Notes: generated by a model from the sequence alone, not told the origin. 64,000 nucleotides of DNA from Mycobacterium aquaticum (GCF_002086485.1 NZ_MVHF01000029.1:38726-102725); one strand, 5' to 3'. Shown: positions 8,572-18,034, numbered from the stretch's first letter. A program made the numbers and translations.

Positions 8572-9840
8572 ATGGCTGCTGACATCGTGCCGGTTCGGCT
8601 GGCACTGACCAAGGGCGACCTCTACACCTTGTGGGCTCCGCGGTGGCGGGACGCCGGCGACGAGTGGGAGGCGTTCCTCGGCGACGACGAGGACCTGTTC
8701 GCCTTCGAGTCGGTCGCCGACCTGGTCGCCTTCGTGCGCACCAACACCGACAACGACCTCGCGGATCACCCCGCGTGGGAGAAGTTGACCGAGGCGTCGG
8801 CGCACAAGCTCGATCCCGCCGAGGACCGGCAGTACGACATCGTCGGGGTACCGGAACTGGTGGCCGAGAAGCCCTCCGAGGAGTCGGTCGCGAGCCTGCA
8901 CCGGACCTTGGCGATCGTGTCGTCCATCGGCTCGGTGTGCGAACTGGCGGCGATCAGCAAGTTCTTCAACGGCAACCCCGTGCTGGGCACCCTCGGCGGC
9001 GGGCTCGACGAATTCACCGGTCGCAGCGGGCGCAAGCGGTGGGCCGACATCGAAGGGGTTATCGACCGCGGCTGGGACGCGGTCCTCGACGCCATCGACG
9101 AGATCGTCACCATCCCCGAGGGCATCGACGCCGACGCGGTGAAGAAAGCCGAGGAGGAACTCGAGGAGCCCGCGCCGGAGCCCGAGGAGGACGAAGCGGA
9201 GGTCGAGGAGACCGAAGCCGAGGACACCGACGAGGCGGACGAGGCCGAAGAGGTCGAAGAGGCCACCGATGACAGCGCCGTGCTCGGCGGCGACGAGGAC
9301 TTCTGGGTCAAGGTGGGCATCGACCCCGTGCGGCTCATGACGCGGTCGGGGACGGTGTACACGCTGCGCTGCTACCTCGACGACGAGCCGGTCTTCCTGG
9401 GCCGTAACGGCCGAATCAGCGTGTTCAGCTCGGAGCGCGCCCTGGCCCGCTACCTGGCCGACGAGCACGACCACGATCTGGCCGACCTGGCGACCTACGA
9501 CGACATCCGCACCGCCGCCACCGACGGGTCGCTGCGCGTGGATGTCTCCGATGAGAACGTGTACGTACTCAGCGGCATCTCGGACGACATCGCCGACGGC
9601 CCCGACGCGATCGACCACGACCAGCTCGAGCTCGCCGTGGAACTGCTGCGCGACGTCAGCGACTACGCCGAGGACAAGACCGTCGAGGAGACCCTCGCCC
9701 CCACCACGCCGCTCGGCAAATTCGTCGGCCACGTGCTCGACCCGGACAAGGTCAAGGCCCCGGCCGCGCCCTACGCCGATGCCGTCGAACAGTGGGAGAC
9801 CCTCGAGCGCTTCGTGGAGTCGCGGCTTCGGCCCGAGTAG
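8572..9840 (+). CDS. conserved hypothetical protein, Rv3311-like, with duplicated domain
   Basis: 422 residues from ATG 8572, close to the 420 of M. tuberculosis Rv3311, which occupies the same place after pmmB-upp. The N-terminal unit (residues about 6-75: LALTKGDLYTLWAPRW, then DLFAFESVADLVAFV, NDLADH) is repeated after a very acidic Glu/Asp linker (about 190-240) as VRLMTRSGTVYTLRCY, ISVFSSERALARYLA, HDLADL. No enzyme motif, signal peptide or membrane helix is visible. Function unknown; conservation suggests a housekeeping role in the cytoplasm. Confidence 0.85.
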   Translation: MAADIVPVRLALTKGDLYTLWAPRWRDAGDEWEAFLGDDEDLFAFESVADLVAFVRTNTDNDLADHPAWEKLTEASAHKLDPAEDRQYDIVGVPELVAEKPSEESVASLHRTLAIVSSIGSVCELAAISKFFNGNPVLGTLGGGLDEFTGRSGRKRWADIEGVIDRGWDAVLDAIDEIVTIPEGIDADAVKKAEEELEEPAPEPEEDEAEVEETEAEDTDEADEAEEVEEATDDSAVLGGDEDFWVKVGIDPVRLMTRSGTVYTLRCYLDDEPVFLGRNGRISVFSSERALARYLADEHDHDLADLATYDDIRTAATDGSLRVDVSDENVYVLSGISDDIADGPDAIDHDQLELAVELLRDVSDYAEDKTVEETLAPTTPLGKFVGHVLDPDKVKAPAAPYADAVEQWETLERFVESRLRPE

Positions 9841-9901
9841 CCGGCGGATCGAGGCCGCCGGCTGCCGATGAATTCTCGGCACCCCGGCGGTCTATCCGCA
9901 C

Positions 9902-10714
9902 ATGACCTCCACGAGCCGCCTGTCCACCCGCACCGTCACCGTCCCCGGCGCGCGCTTGTACTACGAAGTGCGTGGGGACGGCCCACTCCTGCTGATCCTG
10001 GGCGCCCCGATGTCGTCCGCCGAGTTCACACCACTGGCGCACGCACTGGCCGCAGATCACACCGTCGTCACGACTGATCCGCGCGGTATCGCCGCCAGCG
10101 TCGTCGACGATCCGACGCAGGACTCCACCCCCGAGCTGCGCGCCGACGACGTCGCGGCCATCCTCGACGATCTCGGCGCGGACGCGGCCGACGTGTTCGG
10201 CTCATCCGGCGGCGCGGTGACGGGCCTCGCGTTGGTCGCCCGGCATCCCGACCGGGTGCGCACCCTGGTCGCCCACGAGCCGCCGCTGCTGGAACTGCTG
10301 CCCGACGCCGACGCACAACGGGCCGCGACCGACGAGATCGTGGCGACGTTTCACCGCGCCGGGCACCAAGCGGCGTTCGCGCAGTTCATGATCACCGCAG
10401 GGTTCGACCTGCCCGACGATGCCCCCACCGGCCCGCCCGGGGAACCGGATCCCAACGAAGAGGCCAACGCGACACACTTCTTCGTCCACGAACTACGACC
10501 CACCACGCGGTACCTGCCCGACCTCGAGGCGCTGCGCAACGCGCGGGTCGTGCTCGGGCTTGGCGTGGACTCGGGCCGGCTGCTCACCCACCGCACGACC
10601 GTCGCGCTGGCCGAGCTACTGGGCAGCTCCCCGGTCATGTTTCCCGGCGATCACGGCGGATTCCTCACCGAGCCAGGCGATTTCGCGGATGCGCTGCGGC
10701 TGGCGCTGGCGTAG
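9902..10714 (+). CDS. alpha/beta-fold hydrolase
   Basis: 270 residues with a standard alpha/beta hydrolase order: strand and oxyanion region (GDGPLLLILGAPMSSAEF), nucleophile elbow GSSGGAVTG with Ser near residue 102, and a C-terminal FPGDHGGFLTEP holding the catalytic His. The elbow lacks the common G-H-S form but is normal for this superfamily. Substrate unknown. It stands alone, 61 bases after the Rv3311-like gene and converging on the beta-propeller gene. Confidence 0.8.
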   Translation: MTSTSRLSTRTVTVPGARLYYEVRGDGPLLLILGAPMSSAEFTPLAHALAADHTVVTTDPRGIAASVVDDPTQDSTPELRADDVAAILDDLGADAADVFGSSGGAVTGLALVARHPDRVRTLVAHEPPLLELLPDADAQRAATDEIVATFHRAGHQAAFAQFMITAGFDLPDDAPTGPPGEPDPNEEANATHFFVHELRPTTRYLPDLEALRNARVVLGLGVDSGRLLTHRTTVALAELLGSSPVMFPGDHGGFLTEPGDFADALRLALA

Positions 10715-10723
10715 CGCAGGTCA

Positions 10724-12316
10724 TCACGAGACCCGCGACACCTTTCCGAGCGATGCGCTGTAGAGCGCGTCGCCGACCAATGTAAAGGTTCCGGCGTCTC
10801 TGCCCAACTGCCACAACTGCTGACCGGTCGCCGCGTCGTACGCGGTCGTCGAATCAGACCCCAGACCGCCGGTGACGGTCTGGTTGCCGTCGACCGCCAC
10901 CAGACCTCTTCCGCCACCGCCCTGCGTATCGCCGACAAGCGCGCCGGTTGAGTCCGTGCACTTCCGTACCCGCACCCGCGGCGCACCAGCGCCCGGCTCG
11001 GCAGTCGGGATCACGACGATGCAGAGGTCGCCGATTCCGGACAGGCTGGGGAGGGTGTGCGGCACCAGCGGCACCTGCTGCGACCAGCGGATGTCTCCGG
11101 TGGCATCGTCGACTCCGGCGATCTCCCCTTTGTCCTCGCTGTACACGATCGGCAGCGCGACCCCCGACGTCGAATTCTGCACCGACTGCGGCAACGCGTA
11201 CGAGGTGAGAATCGAGGTGTGCGGCAGGCGATAGTGCGCATCTTGGGGAATGCTCCACGCTTTCTTCCCGGTGAAGGAGTAGAAGTCGATCCGCTGCTTG
11301 GGGTACCGGCCCGGCTCGACATCGGCCGAACTGCCCCGCACCGACACCGCAATGCCGCGGCTGGTGGCGATCAGATCGTCGACGGCGCCGATGGAGAACA
11401 GATCGTCTCCCGTCTTGGCGTCATAGAACTTGGTGCCCATGGGCGCCTGCGCCGCAACGATGCCCTGGTCCAGCAAGGGCTGGACCACACCCGTCATCGG
11501 CTTCGTCCAGAGTTGCTGTCCTGAATCGTCGAACACCGTGATGCCTTTGGTGTTGTCCACATAGGCCAACAGTCCCGAGCCGCTGTAGCCGCTACTGCCG
11601 GACTGCCCGGAGACGGTGTTCTTCGTGGTTCCCGTCTTCATGTCGACGATCGCTGCCGCCGTGCCGCCAACACACATCGCCGCGTCACCCGACGTGCCGA
11701 CCACGCAGTAGACGTAGTCGCCGTTCGACTTCGGCCATGGCTGCTGCCACAACTGCGAGCCGCCGGCCGCGTCGAGTCCGATGATGGAGTCCCCGACCTT
11801 GATGATGACGGTCTTGGTATCGCCGCCGAGGACGCTCATGTAATCGCTGGAGTCCCCCGAAGGCGGATAGCTCCACAGTGTGGTGGGCGCGGCACTCAAC
11901 GAGGGCAGCTTGACCTCGGCCGGAGGACGCGGCGCCTCTGACGCGACCTCGGCCTTGCCTGCGGTGGTGTCGGGGTCGGAGCCCGAGCCTGGCGAGCTGA
12001 ACTTCCACACCACGACCGAACCGATCACCAGGGCGAGGACCACCACCACCGCGGAGACGACGATTCCGATGACCTTGCCGCGGTGACGGGGGCCGTCGGG
12101 CGGCTGCGGCGTGAACTGCGGCGGGTACCCATAGCCCGGCTGCGGCGACTGTCCCCATCCCTGCGTTTGCGGATATGTCGGAAAGCCCGGGGCGGCACCG
12201 AAGACCGGTGGCGCTTCCTGGCGGACCTCAGGTGCGTCGAACGGCGATTCGGTGGACCCCGGTGCCCCTGGCTGACCGTCATTGTCGCCCCACGGCGAAC
12301 TCCCCCACTGGTTCAC
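10724..12316 (-). CDS. membrane-anchored PQQ-like beta-propeller protein
   Basis: About 530 residues from a GTG at 12316 (VNQWGSSPWGDN). The open frame continues to 12451, but the extra 45 residues look non-coding and lie in an AT-rich stretch, so the shorter form is preferred; neither start has a clear ribosome site. Layout: Pro/Gly/Gln-rich cytoplasmic head, one membrane helix (VIGIVVSAVVVVLALVIGSV), a low-complexity Pro stretch, then repeated blades such as IIGLDAAGGSQLWQQPW and TAYDAATGQQLWQLGRD typical of PQQ-like propellers. The propeller should face outward. A scaffold or sensor role at the envelope is plausible, but the partner is unknown. Confidence 0.8.
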   Translation of the reverse strand: MNQWGSSPWGDNDGQPGAPGSTESPFDAPEVRQEAPPVFGAAPGFPTYPQTQGWGQSPQPGYGYPPQFTPQPPDGPRHRGKVIGIVVSAVVVVLALVIGSVVVWKFSSPGSGSDPDTTAGKAEVASEAPRPPAEVKLPSLSAAPTTLWSYPPSGDSSDYMSVLGGDTKTVIIKVGDSIIGLDAAGGSQLWQQPWPKSNGDYVYCVVGTSGDAAMCVGGTAAAIVDMKTGTTKNTVSGQSGSSGYSGSGLLAYVDNTKGITVFDDSGQQLWTKPMTGVVQPLLDQGIVAAQAPMGTKFYDAKTGDDLFSIGAVDDLIATSRGIAVSVRGSSADVEPGRYPKQRIDFYSFTGKKAWSIPQDAHYRLPHTSILTSYALPQSVQNSTSGVALPIVYSEDKGEIAGVDDATGDIRWSQQVPLVPHTLPSLSGIGDLCIVVIPTAEPGAGAPRVRVRKCTDSTGALVGDTQGGGGRGLVAVDGNQTVTGGLGSDSTTAYDAATGQQLWQLGRDAGTFTLVGDALYSASLGKVSRVS

Positions 12317-12558
12317 GTGGGGAGTGTATTTCAGGTTCTCGTCCCGCCCGCACAGGTAGTTGCTGGAGGACAAATCGGCACATTCATGCACGAGCCATCC
12401 AAGATCGGCACAAACCGTTGTTTTTACGTATATCTTGTCTCGATCAGTCATTCCTGCTACTTTTCTGGCCTATACCAACATTGTGATGGGGATCTCATCA
12501 GGTCCGCAGTGTTACGGCCGGCACCTGCACGACGGGCCCAGAGAGAAATTGGGAGCTT
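12317..12558. other. AT-rich divergent intergenic region
   Basis: This 242-base gap separates the beta-propeller gene from the amidase operon. Its middle part (about 12340-12500) is clearly richer in A and T than the neighbourhood, as expected for promoters firing both ways. I see no strong palindrome, terminator or RNA element, and could not place a confident -10/-35 pair. Confidence 0.4.
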
Positions 12559-13989
12559 GTGGACGACTCATTGGTCTTCGATAGCGCCATCGAGATGGCA
12601 GCAGCGTTGCGACGCCGCGACGTATCCGCACGCGAAGTTCTCGCGGCCCATGTCGACCAGATCGACCGGCACAACGGGGCGGTCAACGCGATCGTGACTC
12701 TCGACGTCGAGGGAGCCGAGCAGGCCGCCGCCGAGGCCGACCGGCGGTGCGCGGCAGGTGAACCGCTGGGCCCGCTGCACGGGCTGCCGATCGCGTTCAA
12801 GGACACCCACGCCACCGCGGGCCTGCGCACCACGTTCGGTTCTCCGTTGCACGCCAACTGGATCCCCGAGCAGGACGACGAAATCGTGCGACGCATCCAG
12901 AGCGCAGGCGCCATCCGGGTCGGCAAGACCAACGTGCCCGAGTTCGCCGCCGGATCCCATTCGTTCAACTCGGTTTTCGGCACGACCCGCAATCCGTACG
13001 CCCTGGATCGATCGGCCGGCGGCAGCAGTGGCGGTGCGGCAGCCGCACTGGCGAGCGGCATGCAACCCATCGCCGACGGCAGCGACATGGGCGGCTCGCT
13101 GCGCAATCCGGCGTCATTCTGCAACGTCGTCGGTCTGCGGCCGACCACTGGCAGGGTTCCGGACCCCGCGGCGGCGTGGGCGTACCCGAACCTGGCGACG
13201 GCCGGCCCCATGGGCCGCACCGTCAACGACGTCGCGCTGCTGCTGTCGGTGATCGCCGGGCCACATCGCGATGACCCGCTGTCGCTCGCCGACGACCCAG
13301 CCGGATTCGCCGACGTGAAACCTGCTGAGCTCAAAGGGCTTCGGGTGGCGTGGGCGCCGACCCTCGGCGACCGGATCCCGGTCGAGGCGGAGGTGCTGGC
13401 TCCGCTGGAAACCGCTGCCAAGGTGTTCACCGAGCTCGGCGCGTACGTCGAGCCTGCGTGTCCCGACCTCGACGGCGCCGACGCGACATTCCGTACCTTG
13501 CGCGCCGTCGAGTTCGACACGCTGTGGGGTGAGCAGCTCGATGCCACGCCGGAGGCGTTCAAGCCCGACCTGGCGTGGAACATTCGGGAAGGCCGGGCCA
13601 GAACTGCGGGTGACATCGGCCGGGCGCTGGCCGAACTGACCCGGCTGCAGCGCGCCGCCAACACCTTCTTCGACACCTACGACGTGTTGATCGCCCCGGT
13701 CAGCCAGGTCGCTCCATTCGATGCCGAAGAGCTCTGGCCGACCGAGGTCGCGGGCGTGCAGCAGCACAACTATCTCGACTGGATGGCCGCGGCCTACCTG
13801 ATCACCGTCCTCGGCGTGCCTGCCATCTCGGTCCCCGCCGGTTTCACCCCCGGCGGGCTGCCCGTCGGGCTGCAGATCGTCACCCGCGCTCGTGGCGAAC
13901 AGGCGCTGCTCGGCGTCGCCGCCGCATTCGAAGCCGCGACCGAACACGGCACGCGGCGTCCCGCCCTCATTTCGGAGAACCGCTCATGA
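12559..13989 (+). CDS. amidase signature family hydrolase
   Basis: 476 residues from GTG 12559 (GGGAG at 12551-12555, a rather short 3-base spacing). The Ser-cisSer-Lys triad is visible: Lys in PIAFKDTHA (near 84), the signature DRSAGGSSGGAAAALASG with the cis-Ser, and the nucleophile in GSDMGGSLRNPA. Such enzymes split carboxamides to acid and ammonia. It starts a five-gene run with 4-base overlaps (12559-16626) leading to a symporter and an acyl-CoA synthetase, so the released acid is probably activated with CoA. Candidate substrates include malonamate-like compounds; this is inference only. Confidence 0.92.
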   Translation: MDDSLVFDSAIEMAAALRRRDVSAREVLAAHVDQIDRHNGAVNAIVTLDVEGAEQAAAEADRRCAAGEPLGPLHGLPIAFKDTHATAGLRTTFGSPLHANWIPEQDDEIVRRIQSAGAIRVGKTNVPEFAAGSHSFNSVFGTTRNPYALDRSAGGSSGGAAAALASGMQPIADGSDMGGSLRNPASFCNVVGLRPTTGRVPDPAAAWAYPNLATAGPMGRTVNDVALLLSVIAGPHRDDPLSLADDPAGFADVKPAELKGLRVAWAPTLGDRIPVEAEVLAPLETAAKVFTELGAYVEPACPDLDGADATFRTLRAVEFDTLWGEQLDATPEAFKPDLAWNIREGRARTAGDIGRALAELTRLQRAANTFFDTYDVLIAPVSQVAPFDAEELWPTEVAGVQQHNYLDWMAAAYLITVLGVPAISVPAGFTPGGLPVGLQIVTRARGEQALLGVAAAFEAATEHGTRRPALISENRS

Positions 13990-14246
13990 CATCGCCTGTC
14001 CTGGAAAGCCCGCGGCGCCTCGCCATCGCGGCCGTTCCGATCCTCGGCTTCCTGTCCACGCCCTTTCTGCCCTTCGTCAACGGCCCGCACCTCTGGTTCG
14101 GCGTTCCGTCGGTCCTGGTCTGGACCGCGATCTGGGTGATCGGCACCGTCGTCGCGCTGCGCACCGTCGAGGCCTCCTACCGGCGAGACGGCGGCGACGC
14201 GCTCGATGCGGCCGAGGCCGCCGACACTGCGGGAGAAGCCCGATGA
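13986..14246 (+). CDS. DUF3311-type small membrane protein, symporter partner
   Basis: 86 residues with two membrane helices (about 11-31 and 40-60), a PHLWFGVPSVLVW motif and an acidic tail. Overlaps both neighbours by 4 bases (ATGA). Small two-helix proteins of this kind commonly sit directly before sodium:solute symporters of the PanF/YhdT sort and are thought to be accessory subunits. Its position immediately before the symporter gene fits that. Confidence 0.8.
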   Translation: MTSPVLESPRRLAIAAVPILGFLSTPFLPFVNGPHLWFGVPSVLVWTAIWVIGTVVALRTVEASYRRDGGDALDAAEAADTAGEAR

Positions 14247-15667
14247 ACGCGCTCACGGTCTACATCGTGATCGGCCTGTTCGCCATCGGCGCGATCGGCG
14301 TCGCGGGCAGCCGGGCCAGGAAACTCGACGAGTGGACCGTCAGCGGCCGCAGCTTCCGCCGGTGGCGGTCGTGGTTCCTGCAGGCCGGCGAATCGCTGAC
14401 CACGTTCAGCTTTCTCGGGCTGTCCGGGATCGCGTTCGGCGGCGGCGTCAGTGCCACGTTCGCCTTGGCGTACCTGTCGATCTCGGCGATCGGCATGTAC
14501 TTCGTCGCGCCTCGGCTGTGGCGACTCGGCAAGGGCCGCGGCTATCTGACCATGGCCGACTTCTTCGTCGACCGGTTCGACAGCGTTCCGCTGGGCAAGG
14601 TGGTCGCGGTGGTCGGCGCGATCTTCCTGCTGCCCTACCTCGAACTGCAGATCACCGGGCTCGGCCTGATCGTCGAGCTGGCCACCGGCAGCGCGTCCAG
14701 CCGCGGGCTGTCCATGGTCATCGCCAGCGTGCTGGTCATCGTGTTCGTCGTCTGGGCCGGCATCCGCGGGATCTCGCGGGTGGCTGTGGTCAAGGACGCG
14801 CTCATGGTGATCGCGCTGCTCATCGTGGTGGGCGGTGTCGGGTTCGGCATCGCGGGTATCCCCGAGGTCTTCTCCCGGGTGCAGGGTGCCCAGCCGGAGC
14901 TGCTGACCCTGTCGGCGCCCGGGTACGACACCACGTTCTTCGTCACGGCGGTCGTCGTGACCTCGATCGGCGCGGGGCTCAACGTCTTTCCGCACCTCTG
15001 GCCCCCGGTGCTGGCCGCGCGCAGCGGTGAGATCCTGCGCAGCAACTACACCTGGCTCGCGTTCTATCAGCTGTTGCTGTTCGCGCCGATCATCGTCGGG
15101 CTGGGCGCCACCCTGATCCTGCCTGCCGACACCACCGGGAACCACGTCCTGCTCGACACCGCGACGCACACCCTGCCCGACTGGCTGGTGGCGGTCATCG
15201 CCATCGGCGGCGCCTCGGCAGCGATGGTTCCGGCGGCCGCGATCGTCATGGGCATCTCAAGCCTGGTGTCGCGCAACCTGATCACCGGTGGTTCCGAGAA
15301 GACCCGGATGCGGGTCAACACGGCCGTCGTCGCGGCGGCCATCATCCTGGCGCTGGGCTTCGGGCTCGGTGGCGCCAGCATCTCCAGCCTGCTGTTGCTC
15401 ACCTACGGCGGGTTGACCCAGCTCGCCCCGGCGATCCTGGTCGCGCTGCGAGGACGAGTTACTGTCGGCGCCGTCCCGGTCCTGATCGGCATCGTCATCG
15501 GAGTATTGGTCGTCAGTTGGATCACCTTCTTCGAGATTCCGATCGGCAGTTGGGATTCCGGCTTCATCGCGCTGGGCCCCAACATCGTGGCGGTGATCGT
15601 CGCCGAGGCGATCCGACGCCGGATGCCCCGCGCTGCGATGAAACAGGAAGTACCGGTTGCGCGGTGA
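14243..15667 (+). CDS. sodium:solute symporter (SSS family)
   Basis: 474 residues with about 12-13 membrane helices and no signal peptide. SSS traits include the N-terminal MNALTVYIVIGLFAIGAIGV, then LDEWTVSGRSFRRW, LQAGESLTTFSFLGLSGIAF, and FLLPYLELQITGLGLIVELA. It should bring an organic solute into the cell with Na+. The substrate is probably the amide or acid handled by the flanking amidase and acyl-CoA synthetase. Starts inside the DUF3311 stop (ATGA), and its own stop overlaps the regulator start (GTGA). Confidence 0.9.
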   Translation: MNALTVYIVIGLFAIGAIGVAGSRARKLDEWTVSGRSFRRWRSWFLQAGESLTTFSFLGLSGIAFGGGVSATFALAYLSISAIGMYFVAPRLWRLGKGRGYLTMADFFVDRFDSVPLGKVVAVVGAIFLLPYLELQITGLGLIVELATGSASSRGLSMVIASVLVIVFVVWAGIRGISRVAVVKDALMVIALLIVVGGVGFGIAGIPEVFSRVQGAQPELLTLSAPGYDTTFFVTAVVVTSIGAGLNVFPHLWPPVLAARSGEILRSNYTWLAFYQLLLFAPIIVGLGATLILPADTTGNHVLLDTATHTLPDWLVAVIAIGGASAAMVPAAAIVMGISSLVSRNLITGGSEKTRMRVNTAVVAAAIILALGFGLGGASISSLLLLTYGGLTQLAPAILVALRGRVTVGAVPVLIGIVIGVLVVSWITFFEIPIGSWDSGFIALGPNIVAVIVAEAIRRRMPRAAMKQEVPVAR

Positions 15668-16626
15668 ATACTGAGCCGGTGCCGGAACCACTCGACCCAC
15701 TCGCCCGACGGATCACCGAGGCCCTCCAGGTCAACGGCAGGGCGTCATGGCGGCGGATCGCGCAGGTGCTCGACGAGCCGGTCCGCACCGTCGCCCGCCG
15801 CGGTGCCGCACTCCTGGAGGACGGCACGGTACAGGTCGTCGGCCTGACGGCATTGGCGCCGACGCACCTGCTGCGGCTGCGGTGCCGGCCGGACAGCGTG
15901 CATGCCGTGGCGCGCACCCTGGCATCGTGGACCCAAACGGTGTTCGTCTACGTCCTGGCCGAATCCGCCGAAGTGATCGCCGAGGTGACGGCGGACTTCG
16001 ACGCGCTGCCCGCACTGCTCGGTACCGAATTGGACGGCGTGCTGACCCACCGGTTGACCCCGGTGCTGCAGTACTTCCGGACCGTCGCCGAATGGCGCGC
16101 CGGTGTGCTCAGCCCCGCCGAGGTCGCCGAGCTCGAATTGCCCGATGTCCCACCGGAACAGACCCGGACCGGCCTGCAGGTCGACGACGTCGACCACGCC
16201 ATCATCGATGCGCTCGTTACCGACGGGCGCACCCCGTTCGAGACGATCGCGACACTGGCCGGGTTCTCCGAGGCCACTGCCCGCCGGCGCATCGATCAAC
16301 TGATCCAGCGCGGCGTGGTTCGTATCCGCGCCGTCGTCGGTCCTGCCCTGCTGGGGCTGCCCGTCGAAGCCCTGCTGTGGATCCGGTGCGCACCCCAGCA
16401 CGCCGAGCACATCGGAACCGCGCTCGCCCGTTCGCCTCTCGTGCGCTACGCGGCCATGGTGATGGGCGAGTATCCGGTGGTCGTCGACGTGACCGCCCGC
16501 GACACCGCCCAGCTACGCGACTTTCTCGTCAACGGCCCCTGGGAATCTCGCGTCGAGTCGGTGCACGCGACCTTGCTGATACAGACCTACAAGCGTGGCG
16601 GTGTGGCGACCGCGGTCCCGAAATGA
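15664..16626 (+). CDS. Lrp/AsnC-family regulator with two AsnC units
   Basis: 320 residues from GTG 15664, twice the usual AsnC size. The first unit (about 10-150) carries a helix-turn-helix (ITEALQVNGRASWRRIAQVL) and a ligand domain. The second (about 175-310) repeats it (IIDALVTDGRTPFETIATLA, then GFSEATARRRIDQLIQRGVV). Members regulate amino-acid or acid metabolism by sensing small molecules. Being in the middle of the amidase operon (GTGA overlap with the symporter), it probably regulates this operon. Confidence 0.9.
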   Translation: MNTEPVPEPLDPLARRITEALQVNGRASWRRIAQVLDEPVRTVARRGAALLEDGTVQVVGLTALAPTHLLRLRCRPDSVHAVARTLASWTQTVFVYVLAESAEVIAEVTADFDALPALLGTELDGVLTHRLTPVLQYFRTVAEWRAGVLSPAEVAELELPDVPPEQTRTGLQVDDVDHAIIDALVTDGRTPFETIATLAGFSEATARRRIDQLIQRGVVRIRAVVGPALLGLPVEALLWIRCAPQHAEHIGTALARSPLVRYAAMVMGEYPVVVDVTARDTAQLRDFLVNGPWESRVESVHATLLIQTYKRGGVATAVPK

Positions 16627-16636
16627 AAGGCCCTCA

Positions 16637-18031
16637 ATGCTTCTGACATCTCTCGCCGCGGGCCCCGATGCCGCCGCGGCGGTCACCATTGGTGAGCAGG
16701 CCCTGTCGCGCGCCGAATTGCTCGATGCGGCAACGGCTCTCGCGGCAGCACTGCCGGACGAGCATCCCGTTGCGGTCTACGCCGAGCCCACCCTGGACAC
16801 CGTCGTCGCCGTGACCGCGTGCCTGCTGGCCGGTGTGCCCGTGGTGCCGATCCCGCCCGACTCCGGCAGCGCCGAACTGCGCCACATCCTCTCCGACGCC
16901 GCCGTCGGGTGCTGGGCCGGACCGGCCCACCCGGAATCCGACCTGCAAGCGATACCGACCCAAGGGCATACGGGCGGCGGCGCGCTGTCCACCCCGTCCG
17001 ACGACGCCACCGCGATGATCCTCTACACGTCGGGAACCACCGGGGCTCCCAAGGGCGTCAACCTGAGCCACCGGGCGTTGGCTGCCGGTATCGACGCCCT
17101 CGCCGATGCCTGGCAGTGGAGTGCCGACGACACCGTGGTGCACGGGCTGCCGCTGTTCCACCTGCACGGGCTGGTGCTGGGCGTGCTGGGCTCACTGCGG
17201 ATCGGCTCGCGCGTCGTGCACACCGTCAAACCGCGTCCCGAGCGCTACGCCGCGGCGCCCGGGACCATGTACTTCGGGGTGCCGACCGTATGGTCGCGCA
17301 TCGCCGCCGAGGAGGAATCCGCCCGGGCGCTGCGTGGCGCCCGGCTGCTGGTCTCGGGCAGCGCACCGCTGCCCACACCCGTTTTTCACCGCATCACCGA
17401 ACTCACCGGACACGCCCCGATCGAGCGCTACGGCATGAGCGAAACCATGATCACGCTGAGCACCCGCGCGGTCGGCGAACGCAGGCCCGGATCGGTCGGC
17501 CAACCCGTACTGGGTGTGCAGACCCGGCTGCGGACCGAGGACGGACAGGGGGTGCCCGACGACGGCGAGAGCATCGGCCGCCTTCAGGTACGCGGCCCAA
17601 TGCTGTTCGACGGCTATCTCAACCGGCCCGAGGCGACGGCCGAATCATGGACCGACGACGGCTGGTTCATCACCGGCGACGTCGCGACCCGCGATATGCA
17701 GGGCTTCCACCGGATCGTCGGCCGGGAGTCCGTCGACCTGATCAAGTCCGGCGGCTACCGCGTCGGCGCAGGTGAGGTGGAAACCGCGCTGCTGGCTCAC
17801 CCCGCGGTCCGCGAGGTCGCCGTTGTGGGACAGGCCGACGCCGACCTCGGGCAGCGGATCGTGGCCTACGTGGTCACCGACGACACCGACCGGGCCCAGC
17901 TCGGCGGCCGTCTGATCGAGTTCGTGACCGAAACCCTCTCGCACCACAAACGCCCGCGCGATGTCGTCTTCCTCGATGAATTGCCAAGGAATGCAATGGG
18001 AAAGGTGCAGAAGAAACTCCTTGGCAGCTGA
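16637..18031 (+). CDS. short acyl-CoA synthetase, FadD36/malonyl-CoA synthetase-like
   Basis: 464 residues from ATG 16637 (GAAAGG upstream), compact for the adenylate-forming family. Motifs: ATP loop LYTSGTTGAPKGV, ERYGMSET, GWFITGDVA, the hinge region SGGYRVGAGEVE, and C-terminal Lys in NAMGKVQKKL. It follows M. tuberculosis FadD36 as I remember it almost throughout, and the compact size with SGGYxxGAGE is typical of MatB malonyl-CoA synthetases. The likely reaction is acid + ATP + CoA to acyl-CoA + AMP + PPi, with malonate or a related short dicarboxylate the leading candidate. Last gene of the amidase operon; converges on add. Confidence 0.85.
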   Translation: MLLTSLAAGPDAAAAVTIGEQALSRAELLDAATALAAALPDEHPVAVYAEPTLDTVVAVTACLLAGVPVVPIPPDSGSAELRHILSDAAVGCWAGPAHPESDLQAIPTQGHTGGGALSTPSDDATAMILYTSGTTGAPKGVNLSHRALAAGIDALADAWQWSADDTVVHGLPLFHLHGLVLGVLGSLRIGSRVVHTVKPRPERYAAAPGTMYFGVPTVWSRIAAEEESARALRGARLLVSGSAPLPTPVFHRITELTGHAPIERYGMSETMITLSTRAVGERRPGSVGQPVLGVQTRLRTEDGQGVPDDGESIGRLQVRGPMLFDGYLNRPEATAESWTDDGWFITGDVATRDMQGFHRIVGRESVDLIKSGGYRVGAGEVETALLAHPAVREVAVVGQADADLGQRIVAYVVTDDTDRAQLGGRLIEFVTETLSHHKRPRDVVFLDELPRNAMGKVQKKLLGS

Positions 18032-18034
18032 GGG

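Noticed and set aside
7795..9882. A 695-codon minus-strand frame across the NlpC/P60 and Rv3311-like genes
   Set aside because: It spans two well-supported plus-strand genes, shows no recognisable motif and looks like an antisense shadow.
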